Source: Syntrophorhabdaceae bacterium
Lineage (GTDB): Bacteria > Desulfobacterota > Syntrophorhabdia > Syntrophorhabdales > Syntrophorhabdaceae
DNA length: 39,845 nt
NCBI GenBank assembly: GCA_028698615.1
Contig: JAQVWF010000022.1
Coordinates: 1 to 39,845, forward strand
Direction of reading: 5' to 3'
Within the stretch, counting starts at the first letter, position 1. Each line of letters starts with the position of its first letter. This document shows, piece by piece, positions 31,490 through 39,656 of this stretch. Made by a program: the position numbers and the translations under genes. The notes under the pieces are model-generated. The model did no database searches, was not told the DNA's origin, and saw nothing but the letters and a program-made list of their open reading frames with translations.

Positions 31490-31933
31490 ATGCCGCGTGT
31501 TAAGCTTCAGGAGCAAAGGATGTACGAATTCACCATTCCGATGACTCTCCATCCCCGGGATATCAATTATGGAGGGCATCTGGGGAATGACTCTCTCGTT
31601 ACCCTCGCAGGCACCGCCCGTGCGCAGATGTTCCATTCCATGGGGTTCAGCGAAGGCGATCTCGGCGACGGCAAGACGGGGATAATCATGGCCGATCTCG
31701 CCGTCAATTACAGGGCGGAGGCCTTCATCTTCGACGAGATACACATCGATACCCATATCGGGGAGATGCGTTCCGGGGGTTTCCGTATCTTCCATCGCGT
31801 AATGAAGGCGGACACCCTTATCGCCCTGACAGAAGCCGGTGTCGTTACCTTCGATTACACGACGCACCGCATCGCACACGTGCCGGAAGTCTTTACAAAA
31901 ACGGTCGAGAAGATCCAGAACAAATCGATATAG
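31490..31933 (+). CDS. Hotdog-fold acyl-CoA thioesterase
   Basis: A 147-residue single-hotdog protein. The DINYGGHLGND segment (24-34) is the 4HBT-type active-site turn with its Asp and His, and LAVNYRAEAFIFDEI is the central strand region. It probably hydrolyses an acyl-CoA or acyl carrier thioester; the chain is unknown. AGGAGG precedes the ATG. A 9-bp stem-loop (31437-31458) separates it from the UPF0182 gene without a T-run, so joint transcription is possible. Confidence 0.85.
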   Translation: MPRVKLQEQRMYEFTIPMTLHPRDINYGGHLGNDSLVTLAGTARAQMFHSMGFSEGDLGDGKTGIIMADLAVNYRAEAFIFDEIHIDTHIGEMRSGGFRIFHRVMKADTLIALTEAGVVTFDYTTHRIAHVPEVFTKTVEKIQNKSI

Positions 31934-32070
31934 AAGCCTCGCGCCTGCCCGCCTTAGTGACATCAGGGACGCGCCCCTGTTGTGCGCTGGAATGTTTTGT
32001 TTGCCTTCCGGCCGCATCTTCATGTAGCATATGGAAGACCGAAACAGTCGGCCAATAAGGAGGTTCCTCG

Positions 32071-32559
32071 ATGTCGTACAGCTGTGAGCTTAGCGCCATA
32101 GAACCGCATTCGACGGTGACCATCAGGACCCGGGTGAACGTTGAGCATCTGCCTGATGTCTTCGCGTCATCCTTCGCATCTCTTGTGGAATACCTTGAAG
32201 AGCTCGGTGAGGATATAATCGGCCCCCCCTTCGCCATCTATTACAATGTGGAGATGGAAGACCTCGATGTCGAAATGGGACTGCCCGTCGGCAAGCCGCT
32301 CCCCGGAAGGGGAGACATCGCATCGAGGCAGATATCCATTGAAAAGGCCGCCTCAACCATCCACACCGGGCCATACGAAGAGATCGAGTCAGCCTATCTC
32401 GCGCTTGCGGAATGGATGAACAGTAATGGTCACAAACCCGAGAGAGGGAGCTACGAGTTCTATCTCAACGATCCGGGAACGACGGATCCTCAGGAACTTC
32501 AAACCGTGATCTTCATTCCGGTAAAACCCGATGCACAGGGCGAGGGACCAACAAATTAA
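32071..32559 (+). CDS. GyrI-like/AraC effector-binding domain protein
   Basis: A 162-residue protein of the GyrI-like small-molecule-binding fold without a DNA-binding domain. Typical are the N-terminal strand with PHSTVTIRTRVNVEHLPDVF, the GPPFAIYYN turn (51-59), and the HTGPYEEIESAYLALAEWM helix (97-115). Stand-alone members bind or hydrolyse small hydrophobic compounds; the ligand here is unknown. AAGGAGG precedes the ATG. A strong promoter for the next leader begins on its last codon. Confidence 0.85.
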   Translation: MSYSCELSAIEPHSTVTIRTRVNVEHLPDVFASSFASLVEYLEELGEDIIGPPFAIYYNVEMEDLDVEMGLPVGKPLPGRGDIASRQISIEKAASTIHTGPYEEIESAYLALAEWMNSNGHKPERGSYEFYLNDPGTTDPQELQTVIFIPVKPDAQGEGPTN

Positions 32560-32588
32560 TTGACAAGCCCTTCAAGCTCCCGTACACT
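32560..32588 (+). promoter_or_regulatory. Promoter of the aminotransferase leader
   Basis: TTGACA (32560-32565), exactly 17 bp, then TACACT (32583-32588): close to the sigma-70 consensus. Transcription would start near 32595, giving a leader of about 230 nt ahead of the aminotransferase. The leader peptide would then be almost leaderless, unless upstream transcripts also contribute. Confidence 0.7.
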
Positions 32589-32597
32589 GATAAAACT

Positions 32598-32675
32598 ATG
32601 ATGAAAGTCGGCACGTCCTTTTACTATTATTATTACTATTATACGAAGGGGCACTCGTGTCGAACTTTCTCCTGA
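32598..32675 (+). CDS. Tyrosine-rich leader peptide (25 codons)
   Basis: A short frame begins with two ATG codons, reaches Phe8, then has seven consecutive Tyr codons (residues 9-15, TAC and TAT mixed, 32622-32642), and stops with TGA at 32673-32675. It lies between a consensus promoter and tandem hairpins ending in a T8 run, and is followed by an aminotransferase gene. This is the layout of ribosome-mediated amino-acid attenuators. No clear ribosome site precedes it, so start and translation rate are uncertain. Its product would be a sensor of charged tRNA-Tyr, not a working protein. Confidence 0.65.
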   Translation: MMKVGTSFYYYYYYYTKGHSCRTFS

Positions 32676-32688
32676 CAGGGTAGGAAAG

Positions 32689-32717
32689 AAGGCCATGGGT
32701 GCAAAACCCATGGCCTT
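32689..32717 (+). promoter_or_regulatory. Attenuator hairpin 1:2
   Basis: AAGGCCATGGGT (32689-32700) pairs perfectly with 32706-32717 around a GCAAA loop. Its right arm is also complementary to the left arm of the next hairpin (32728-32737), so a 2:3 antiterminator of 10 bp with a 10-base loop can form instead. Confidence 0.7.
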
Positions 32718-32727
32718 TTCGATCTTC

Positions 32728-32760
32728 AAGGCCATGGACCAGATCCATGGCCTTTTTTTT
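32728..32760 (+). terminator. Attenuator terminator hairpin 3:4 with T8
   Basis: The arms 32728-32738 and 32744-32754 form an 11-bp stem with a 5-base loop, ending in eight T (32753-32760). It is a strong intrinsic terminator 66 nt before the aminotransferase start and about 165 nt after the promoter start. It shares its AAGGCCATGG arm with the preceding hairpin. Confidence 0.85.
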
Positions 32761-32826
32761 ATGCAAGGAATTAAGGGAGGACATGATGAGAAGACACGAG
32801 GTAACCGTGAGAACAGGGAGGAGACA

Positions 32827-34080
32827 ATGAAAACTTTGGAAGAACAGGAGGCCCGGAAGGATGCACGCATCATGGATATTCTGGAAAGCGAAAAGGCTTC
32901 GCTTTTCGGCAAACGGTTCGATCCCGTCAAGGGAGGGGGCGCAAGGCGCCTGCACATGATAAGGGAATCCTTCATCCGCGAGATGACGCGCCTTGCCATC
33001 ACGCACAACGCGATCAACCTCTCGCAGGGCTTTCCCGATTTCGATCCGCCGCGGGAAGCCATCGAGGCCGCCCACCAGGCCCTTGAATCAGGCGGGAACC
33101 AGTATACGATCACCTGGGGCACAGCCGCGCTCAGACAGGCCATCGCAGTCAAGATGCGGCGATGGTACGGACTTGAGTTTGACCCCGACCAGCATATAAC
33201 GGTCACCTGCGGCGTCACCGAGGCCATCCTTGCCACTCTCATGGGGATCATCAACACCGATGATGAGGTCATCGTCATCGAACCCTATCACGAGGGATAT
33301 CTTCCCGCCATAGTATTTGCCGGCGGCGTACCCCGTTTCGTGCCCCTGGGCGCACCGGGCTACACCCTTGACCTCGACGTGCTCCGGGCCGCCTTCAACA
33401 ACCGCACGCGGGCCATCCTCATCAATACACCCCACAATCCCACGGGGCACATATTCACCAGAGAAGAATTGGAGGGGATCGCTCAGCTATGCCAGGAATT
33501 CAACGTCATAGCCGTCACCGACGAGATCTACGAACATATCATTTACGACGGGCATCCCCACATCCCTGTCGCAACCATTCCGGGCATGGCAGAGCGCACC
33601 GTCACCATCAGCGGTCTGGGAAAGACCTTTGCAATGACAGGCTGGCGGCTCGGCTATGCCTGTGCGCTCAATCCCCTCAGCACCATCTTGAGAACAGTTC
33701 ATGACTTTATGACCATCTGTGCACCGGCGCCCCTGCAGGCGGCATGTGCCGCCGTCCTCGGTCTGCCCGACGAATACTACAGCCGGTTGAGCGAAGACTA
33801 TACGCTCAGGAGGGACAAAATGATATCCATTCTCCGGAAGGCCGGCTTCGCCGTACAGTCACCGGAAGGGGCCTTCTACGCGATGGCGGATTTCGGTGCC
33901 TGGGATTTTGACGGTGACGATTATTCTTTCGCCCGATGGCTTCCCGCCAATCTCGGGGTAGCGGTCGTTCCCGGCTCATGCTTCTATGGGACCCGCGGGA
34001 TGGGGAAGAAGACTGTTCGCTTTGCCTTTGCGAAAAAGATGGAAACCCTGCAGGCGGCTGAAGACCGCCTGTGTCGTTAA
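32827..34080 (+). CDS. Class I/II PLP aminotransferase, probably aromatic
   Basis: A 417-residue fold-type I aminotransferase. The substrate/PLP marks are PHNPTG (202-207), TDEIYEH (231-237) and SGLGKTFAMTGWR with the Schiff-base Lys266. The class transfers amino groups between 2-oxo acids and amino acids. The Tyr-coded leader upstream argues for tyrosine or aromatic amino acid synthesis. I chose the ATG at 32827 behind AGGGAGGAG; the longer frame from 32695 is in frame but runs through the attenuator hairpins. The N-terminal 40 residues before RRLHMIRESF are longer than in most relatives. Confidence 0.9.
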   Translation: MKTLEEQEARKDARIMDILESEKASLFGKRFDPVKGGGARRLHMIRESFIREMTRLAITHNAINLSQGFPDFDPPREAIEAAHQALESGGNQYTITWGTAALRQAIAVKMRRWYGLEFDPDQHITVTCGVTEAILATLMGIINTDDEVIVIEPYHEGYLPAIVFAGGVPRFVPLGAPGYTLDLDVLRAAFNNRTRAILINTPHNPTGHIFTREELEGIAQLCQEFNVIAVTDEIYEHIIYDGHPHIPVATIPGMAERTVTISGLGKTFAMTGWRLGYACALNPLSTILRTVHDFMTICAPAPLQAACAAVLGLPDEYYSRLSEDYTLRRDKMISILRKAGFAVQSPEGAFYAMADFGAWDFDGDDYSFARWLPANLGVAVVPGSCFYGTRGMGKKTVRFAFAKKMETLQAAEDRLCR

Positions 34081-34102
34081 GAGAAGGTAAACTGCTATAA
34101 AA

Positions 34103-34128
34103 ACCCCGGGGCGTTTATGCCCCGGGGT
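34103..34128. terminator. Terminator between aminotransferase and FocA genes
   Basis: A 10-bp perfect GC-rich stem (34103-34112 with 34119-34128) with a 6-base loop sits between convergent genes. The T-run is poor on the right (CTCTTTC), but A-rich sequence on the left serves the minus-strand transcript. Confidence 0.7.
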
Positions 34129-34143
34129 CTCTTTCTAACTTCG

Positions 34144-34971
34144 TCAAGTAGGCGACACTGATGAAAGCTCTTTCTTGAAGGAAATATAATAAACCGCCCC
34201 GATGAAAACAAACCCGCCCACGATGTTCCCGAGCGTTACAGGGATCAGGTTCCAGTAAATGAACTGTCCCCATGTCACGTTTGCGCCAAGCATGATACCT
34301 ACGGGGATGAAATACATGTTGGCCACGCAGTGCTCGAACCCGGAGGAAACAAAGGCCATGATGGGGAACCATATTCCGAAAAACTTACCGATCATGTTCT
34401 TCGACGAAAGAGCGAGCAAAATGGCAAGGTTCACGAGGAGGTTACATCCAATTCCCTTCATGAAGGCCGACCACATACCCGCGCCGCCGTTTGCCATATA
34501 GGGCAGTGTCTTTGCCTGGGCGATCGCCACGGCACTCTGACCAAACGCCGTCAGTTCAGCCCCGCCACCCTTGCTGAAAGGCCCTACGGACATTAGATAC
34601 GCCCAGAACAAGGAGCCGATGAAGTTTCCGATATAAACCCAGAACCAGGCATTGATGACCTTCCCCCAGGTCGATTTTTTCTGAAATACAGCCATGGGAA
34701 TCAGCATCGTGTCACCGGTAAAAAGCGACATGCCGGTAAGAACGATGGCTATCAAGCCGACGGGGAAGACGGCCCCGGCTATCATGGATTTGAACCCGGC
34801 GCCCATCGAGTTCTGCAGCCCCGTTCCGCATACCGTGGCGAGGGCCCCTCCAACCGCAATAAAGAGGCCTGCCATAAAACTGCGTACGAGGTAATTGCCT
34901 GGCGTAAGATTAGCCTTGTACTTGCCAGCATCGCCGGCCAATTGAACGATTTCTACAGGTTTGTTAGCCAT
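34144..34971 (-). CDS. Formate/nitrite transporter family protein (FocA type)
   Basis: A 275-residue channel with six hydrophobic helices, matching the pentameric FNT family. GFEHCVANMYFIP (about 212-224) holds the conserved central His of the pore, and FTGDTMLIPMA (84-94) is the first half-helix loop region. GGAGGG precedes the ATG. It would move formate (or nitrite or hydrosulfide) across the inner membrane; in a fermenter or syntroph, formate export is likely. It stands alone, with no formate lyase gene nearby. Confidence 0.9.
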   Translation of the reverse strand: MANKPVEIVQLAGDAGKYKANLTPGNYLVRSFMAGLFIAVGGALATVCGTGLQNSMGAGFKSMIAGAVFPVGLIAIVLTGMSLFTGDTMLIPMAVFQKKSTWGKVINAWFWVYIGNFIGSLFWAYLMSVGPFSKGGGAELTAFGQSAVAIAQAKTLPYMANGGAGMWSAFMKGIGCNLLVNLAILLALSSKNMIGKFFGIWFPIMAFVSSGFEHCVANMYFIPVGIMLGANVTWGQFIYWNLIPVTLGNIVGGFVFIGAVYYISFKKELSSVSPT

Positions 34972-35092
34972 AGTCCCTCCTTTTTTATGAGTTACTTTGT
35001 CACTTGATTGTGTTGCTTCATCCCAATTGATTGAATAAATAAAAAGACCATATTAAGGCGGTCGATATCAAGACATTATTTCGATTTGATCG

Positions 35093-35884
35093 TCATGCCC
35101 TGTCGGTGAACGCATTGACCGCGTCCATATAGGCCGTCGACCCGAGCATCATAATATCGTTATGACCGGCCCGGGGGATGAAAAGACACGATCTGTCGGC
35201 TGCCCCGGAAAGGTCATAAAGCGCCCTCCCCTCGGATGACGGGATGATCTCATCCCACTCGCCGTGGATGATAAGTGTGGGGACCTTCACATCCTTTATT
35301 TTCAAATCGTTGCCGAACCCAACAGGGTCCTCGTCGCCGAAGAGATACTCCACGCCCAGCCTGGCAACCTGATTCCGGGCACTGGCGAAACCGCTCTCCA
35401 CGATGAGCCCCCTGAGTTCGTCCTGATAATGGTAAGCGAGTTCTATGGCCGGGGCGCTTCCAAGGGAGCGGCCCATGACGAAAGGGTCTCCGGTAAGACC
35501 ATCCTCCTCGATACAGCGCATAAAATCACGAAAGATGGGATGGGCATCCTTTATCATGGCGGTGCACGTGGGATTTCCACCGCTTCCGCCATATCCACGG
35601 TAGTCGGCCACGAAAAGGTTCAATCCGCGCTGCGCATAGACGGGCGCCACGTAGTCATAATCGGATGCCACCTCTCCGTTGCCGTGAAAATACAGGATGT
35701 TCGGCCCGTCCTTCCCTGCGGGGTAGAAACGGCAGCAGACTGAAATGCCCTCCGACACCTCAACGAAGCGGTTAAGCACCCCGGAGTCTCGCGAATCCGG
35801 CGTGAGATCCCGCCTGGGGAAAAAAAGCCGGTAGAGGATCTCCGGCCGATCATACGATCGAAGCCCCCTGTCAAAATCCGCCAT
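35093..35884 (-). CDS. Alpha/beta hydrolase
   Basis: A 263-residue hydrolase with the full serine triad: the nucleophile Ser in GRSLGSAP, Asp in GEWDEIIP and His in RAGHND. HGNGE and the DYRGYGGSGG turn place it with peptidase S9/BEM46-like proteins. No signal peptide is seen, so it is probably cytosolic. GAGGAGG precedes the ATG at 35884; the longer frame to 35923 has no site. The substrate is unknown. Confidence 0.88.
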   Translation of the reverse strand: MADFDRGLRSYDRPEILYRLFFPRRDLTPDSRDSGVLNRFVEVSEGISVCCRFYPAGKDGPNILYFHGNGEVASDYDYVAPVYAQRGLNLFVADYRGYGGSGGNPTCTAMIKDAHPIFRDFMRCIEEDGLTGDPFVMGRSLGSAPAIELAYHYQDELRGLIVESGFASARNQVARLGVEYLFGDEDPVGFGNDLKIKDVKVPTLIIHGEWDEIIPSSEGRALYDLSGAADRSCLFIPRAGHNDIMMLGSTAYMDAVNAFTDRA

Positions 35885-36029
35885 ATTCAGCCTCCTCAAG
35901 GATTCAAGCAGTCCCGCCAACACAAACCGCAGCTTATTCCCTTTTCTAGATTAAAGGAATCCCGTATCCCTTATCAAGGGAGAAAACGCCCTGTTCCCCT
36001 GTTTTTTTAAGCCCTCTTGAGAATATATC

Positions 36030-36058
36030 TTGCACTCTCGCTATTTTTGTGCGATAAT
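36030..36058 (+). promoter_or_regulatory. Promoter of the cold-shock gene
   Basis: TTGCAC (36030-36035), 17 bp, GATAAT (36053-36058). Transcription from about 36065 gives a leader of roughly 113 nt, of the kind cold-shock mRNAs use for temperature-dependent folding. Confidence 0.7.
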
Positions 36059-36177
36059 CGACCCCGGAGCATAGGAAGGAACAAGCTGTTCGTCACATAC
36101 GCAGGAATTTTCCATTTTTGTTGTCTGTCCCATAGCACAGTTCCTTTTCTTCCACATTCTATTAGGAGGTTTGTAAC

Positions 36178-36378
36178 ATGGCCAAAGGAACTGTGAAATG
36201 GTTCAACGAGTCAAAGGGTTTCGGTTTTATCACTGGTGATGACGGCACAGACGTGTTCGTGCATTACTCAGCCATTCAGGGTAGCGGCTTCAAATCCCTG
36301 TCCGAGGGCGACCAGGTTACCTTTGAAGTAGTCAGCGGCCCGAAAGGCCCCGCGGCATCTAACGTAGCAAAGGCATAG
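36178..36378 (+). CDS. cspA: Cold-shock domain protein (CspA family)
   Basis: A 66-residue single cold-shock domain that binds RNA or single-stranded DNA. RNP1 (KGFGFI, 14-19) and RNP2 (VFVHY, 26-30) are intact, and the N-terminal GTVKWFNE is classic. TAGGAGG lies upstream. It has its own promoter with a long leader, and a GC-rich hairpin follows before typA. Confidence 0.97.
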   Translation: MAKGTVKWFNESKGFGFITGDDGTDVFVHYSAIQGSGFKSLSEGDQVTFEVVSGPKGPAASNVAKA

Positions 36379-36387
36379 CCACCCAGC

Positions 36388-36414
36388 GCAGGCCCGGCCA
36401 GAAACCGGGCCTGC
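36388..36414 (+). terminator. Hairpin after cspA
   Basis: A 10-bp perfect stem (36388-36397 with 36405-36414) and 7-base loop, followed only by CTTCAATATC. It is a weak terminator, so some read-through into typA, 17 nt further on, is likely. Confidence 0.65.
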
Positions 36415-36431
36415 CTTCAATATCTATCCCT

Positions 36432-38252
36432 ATGGAACAGAATAAGATCAGGAATATTGCGATCATCGCACACGTTGATCATGGCAAGACTACGCTCGTG
36501 GACCAGTTGTTCAGGCAGAGCGGGATGTTCCGCCACAACGAGATAGTTGAAGAAAGACTCATGGATTCCATGGATCTCGAGAGAGAAAGGGGTATCACCA
36601 TCTCCTCGAAGAACGGCTCCTTCGTCTATAAGGACTTCTTCATCAACATCATCGATACTCCGGGCCATGCCGATTTCGGAGGCCAGGTGGAAAGGGTTCT
36701 CAAGATGGCCGACGGCGTTTTGCTTCTCGTCGATGCCGCCGAAGGACCGATGCCCCAGACAAGGTTCGTTCTGAAAAAGGCGCTGGGACTCAAATTGCCC
36801 GTCATCGTCGTCGTCAACAAGATCGATAAGCCGGCTGCGCGATGCGACTGGGTGGTGGACCAGGTCTTCGATCTCTTTGTCAAACTCGATGCGCCTGACG
36901 ACATCCTTGATTTCCCTATCATCTACGCATCTGCAAAGGCCGGCTACGCTACGCTGGACCACACGCAGGAATGCGGCTCCATGATACCTCTCTTTGACAT
37001 GATCGTTCGTTCGGTGCCCCCTCCCACAGGAAATCCCGAGGCCCCGCTGCAGATGCTCGTGAGTTCGCTCTCCTATTCGCCCTTCCTCGGCAGACTTGCC
37101 ATCGGGAAGATCACCTCCGGCGTCCTCAACCTCAACAAGGACGTTATCGTGGCCACCGAGGGCACTCCGTCCTCACCGGCACGGATAACGAAGGTCTACC
37201 GCTTCAAGGGAAGTTCCATGGAAGAGACACAGATCGCGGGCACCGGTGAGATCGTCGCCATCGCCGGCATGGAGTCCATAACGATCGGTGAGACTTTGAC
37301 GGACCCCGAGAATCCGGCGCCCCTTCCCGGTATCGACATCGACCCGCCGACGATATCGATGAACTTCATCCCCAACGATTCGCCGTTTGCCGGCAAGGAA
37401 GGACGGTTCCTGACATCGCGCCACATCAGGGAAAGACTCATGCGGGAGACACTTTCCGACGTGGCACTCGTCGTCGAGGAACTTGTCGACTCCATAGGAT
37501 ACAAGGTCTCCGGCCGCGGTGAACTTCACCTCTCCATACTCATCGAAAAAATGCGCAGGGAGGGCTATGAATTCCAGGTGACCCGCCCGAAGGTCATATT
37601 CAAGGAAGGCGAGGAAGGGACCCTCGAGCCTTACGAAGAACTGACCATCGACGTGGACGAACAGTTTTCCGGCAACGTCATAGAGAACCTCGGCAGGCGC
37701 AAGGGGATGATGGTCCACATGCATCAGGACAAGGGAATGGTGAGACTGAGCTACCGCGTGCCCACGAGGGGTCTCATCGGTTTCCGTTCCCAGTTCCTGA
37801 CGGAGACCAAGGGCACGGGCACGATGAACTACATCTTTGACGGCTATGACCGCTATGCCGGCGAGATGAGGAACCGCAACAACGGAGTTCTCGTCGTCAT
37901 GGAGGAATGCACCACCGTGGCATACGCCCTCTTCAACCTGCAGGAGCGAGGCGAGCTTTTCCTTGGTCCCGGCGAGAAGGTCTACGGGGGCCAGATCATC
38001 GGCGAACACGCCCGCGAGATAGACCTGGTGATCAATCCCGCGAAGGGCAAGAAGCTGACGAACATGAGGGCGGCCGGTTCCGACGACGCCGTCATCCTCA
38101 CACCCCCCAGAAACATGAGTCTCGAAGACTGTATCTCCTATATCAACGAGGACGAACTCGTGGAGATCACTCCAAAGTCGATCAGGTTGCGCAAAACCAT
38201 ACTCGACGGCCTTCAACGCAAGAGATCAAAGATAGCCGGCCTGAAAAACTGA
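36432..38252 (+). CDS. typA: Ribosome-associated translational GTPase TypA/BipA
   Basis: A 606-residue GTPase of the EF-G-like class, at normal family length. G1 is AHVDHGKTTL (14-23), G3 DTPGHADFGG, G4 NKID, and the C-terminal GRGELHLSIL and FRSQFLTETKGTGTMN segments are typical. BipA helps 50S assembly, mainly in the cold or under stress. No ribosome site is visible before the ATG; a hairpin ends just 17 nt upstream. Its place behind a cold-shock gene fits its role. The ArsC-like gene starts 13 nt after its stop. Confidence 0.97.
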   Translation: MEQNKIRNIAIIAHVDHGKTTLVDQLFRQSGMFRHNEIVEERLMDSMDLERERGITISSKNGSFVYKDFFINIIDTPGHADFGGQVERVLKMADGVLLLVDAAEGPMPQTRFVLKKALGLKLPVIVVVNKIDKPAARCDWVVDQVFDLFVKLDAPDDILDFPIIYASAKAGYATLDHTQECGSMIPLFDMIVRSVPPPTGNPEAPLQMLVSSLSYSPFLGRLAIGKITSGVLNLNKDVIVATEGTPSSPARITKVYRFKGSSMEETQIAGTGEIVAIAGMESITIGETLTDPENPAPLPGIDIDPPTISMNFIPNDSPFAGKEGRFLTSRHIRERLMRETLSDVALVVEELVDSIGYKVSGRGELHLSILIEKMRREGYEFQVTRPKVIFKEGEEGTLEPYEELTIDVDEQFSGNVIENLGRRKGMMVHMHQDKGMVRLSYRVPTRGLIGFRSQFLTETKGTGTMNYIFDGYDRYAGEMRNRNNGVLVVMEECTTVAYALFNLQERGELFLGPGEKVYGGQIIGEHAREIDLVINPAKGKKLTNMRAAGSDDAVILTPPRNMSLEDCISYINEDELVEITPKSIRLRKTILDGLQRKRSKIAGLKN

Positions 38253-38265
38253 TACCTGCCCGACC

Positions 38266-38598
38266 ATGAGCATTCAAATCTTCGGTACCTCCAAATGCCA
38301 GAACACGCGAAAGGCGCAACGGTTCTTCAAAGAACGCGGCATACCCTTCCACTATATCGACCTGACGGTCAAAGGCCTCAGCAAAGGTGAACTTAACAGC
38401 GTCAGGTCCGTCGTGGGCATCGAAAAACTCATAGACACCGAGGGGAAGCAATACGCCCGGCGAAACCTGAAATATCTTACGCATAACATCGAGGAAGAAC
38501 TCCTCGCCGACCCCCTGCTTTTCAAGACCCCCATAGTCCGCAACGGAAACAAGGCCACCATCGGCTATCAGCCGGATGTGTGGAAAGAGTGGAAATAG
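38266..38598 (+). CDS. ArsC/Spx-family thioredoxin-fold protein
   Basis: A 110-residue protein of the arsenate reductase/Spx/YffB family. The single N-terminal cysteine is Cys11 in TSKCQNTRKA, and the strand FKTPIVRNGNKATIGY with its cis-Pro and Arg is present. No second cysteine follows in a CxxC arrangement, so it is not Spx-like in redox sensing. It may be a glutathione/thiol-linked reductase of unknown substrate; arsenate reduction is not supported by neighbours. It is probably co-transcribed with typA and overlaps the end of the convergent sirtuin gene by 31 bp. Confidence 0.85.
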   Translation: MSIQIFGTSKCQNTRKAQRFFKERGIPFHYIDLTVKGLSKGELNSVRSVVGIEKLIDTEGKQYARRNLKYLTHNIEEELLADPLLFKTPIVRNGNKATIGYQPDVWKEWK

Positions 38599-39353
38599 AA
38601 GACCTTTTTCACTATTGCTTCCATCGTCGCTCCCGCAGGGCCGTTGAGTACGATATCGGCTATCTTGTCGCAGGGGGTGGAGTCCCGGTTGATGATCACG
38701 AGCTTTGCCCCGGCCCGCTTTGCCTCGACGGGCATCTGGGCCGCCGGATATACCACCAGGGAGGAACCGATGACTATGAAAACGTCACATGCCGTGGAGC
38801 GGCGGAAGGCCTCCGCCGTCTCCCGTTCAGGCATGGATTGCCCGAAGGAGATGGTGGCCGGTTTGAGAAGGCCGCCGCAGGAATCACACCGGGGAGCTTT
38901 CTCGCCGGCCGCTATCCTCTCCTGAATAGGACCCCTTTCGTACCGTTTCCCGCAGTCCAGACAAGCGACATGCATGGCAGTGCCATGAAGTTCGAACACC
39001 CTGGTCTCCGAATTGCCCGCCTTGAAATGAAGACCGTCTATGTTCTGCGTGACAAGGCAGTCGAGCTTACCGAGCCGCTCAAGTTCAGCTATGGCAAGAT
39101 GCCCCGCGTTGGGTTTCGCGTCCTTCATTGCCTCATACATCTCCGTCGCCATCTGCCAGTATTTCTCCCGCGATGATTCCCGGGAGAGAAAATTCTGAAA
39201 ATCAAAATCAGCCGGATCGTACCTGTCCCAGACGCCCCCGGGACTCCGAAAATCAGGTATCCCCGATTCCGTGCTCAACCCGGCACCAACGAAAACAACA
39301 ACCTTCTTCGCGCCTGCAATCAGTCGGGCAACCTCATGTATCCTGTCTTCCAT
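38568..39353 (-). CDS. cobB: NAD-dependent protein deacylase (sirtuin, CobB type)
   Basis: A 261-residue Sir2-family enzyme that removes acyl groups from lysine using NAD. GAGLSTESGIPDFR (23-36), TQNIDGLH (102-109) and the catalytic His in ELHGT (about 120-124) are intact. The zinc site is formed by two Cys pairs, CLDC and CDSC. Residues Tyr/Arg typical of class III desuccinylases are not obvious to me, so acyl preference is open. GGAG precedes the ATG. In a cell rich in reactive acyl-CoAs such an enzyme would reset enzyme acylation. Confidence 0.95.
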   Translation of the reverse strand: MEDRIHEVARLIAGAKKVVVFVGAGLSTESGIPDFRSPGGVWDRYDPADFDFQNFLSRESSREKYWQMATEMYEAMKDAKPNAGHLAIAELERLGKLDCLVTQNIDGLHFKAGNSETRVFELHGTAMHVACLDCGKRYERGPIQERIAAGEKAPRCDSCGGLLKPATISFGQSMPERETAEAFRRSTACDVFIVIGSSLVVYPAAQMPVEAKRAGAKLVIINRDSTPCDKIADIVLNGPAGATMEAIVKKVFYFHSFHTSG

Positions 39354-39656
39354 GCTTTTGCTCCTTTCCTCTTCACGTGGAGTCCGTTTTCCAATACAAG
39401 ACTAGTACGACCTTGCCGCTTGAATCAAGATGAAAAAACGGGAGACCTCCTTGATCTGGAGCATGGAGAGAGACAAAGTAATTGCGGCCAGGGTAGTGAA
39501 TGCGGCGTGCCGGGCCTTCCTTCGGCGAGTTGACTTTATCGTCCCGGTAATGTATTTTTCGACAGACCCGCAGGATACGTAACGTGAACAGAATCTCATT
39601 CAGCGGAGAAGCGGGATAAGATTGACGTTCATCTTTGGGAGGTACTGAAATCCATC
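39354..39656 (+). other. Intergenic stretch with promoter candidate for the flavoprotein gene
   Basis: No gene is seen here. TTGACT (39530-39535), 17 bp, TATTTT (39553-39558) could be a promoter for the gene at 39657. A GGGAGG site lies about 14 nt before that ATG, rather far. The rest shows no clear repeat or RNA. Confidence 0.4.

Noticed and set aside
32595-32700. T-box or metabolite riboswitch
   Set aside because: I see no T-box sequence, specifier loop or known aptamer core; the poly-Tyr frame explains the layout more simply.
32695-32826. N-terminal extension of the aminotransferase
   Set aside because: The frame passes through two attenuator hairpins and lacks a ribosome site, while the ATG at 32827 follows AGGGAGGAG.
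37173-38216. Minus-strand frame of 347 codons
   Set aside because: Antisense to typA, whose protein is complete and conserved; composition is that of a shadow frame.
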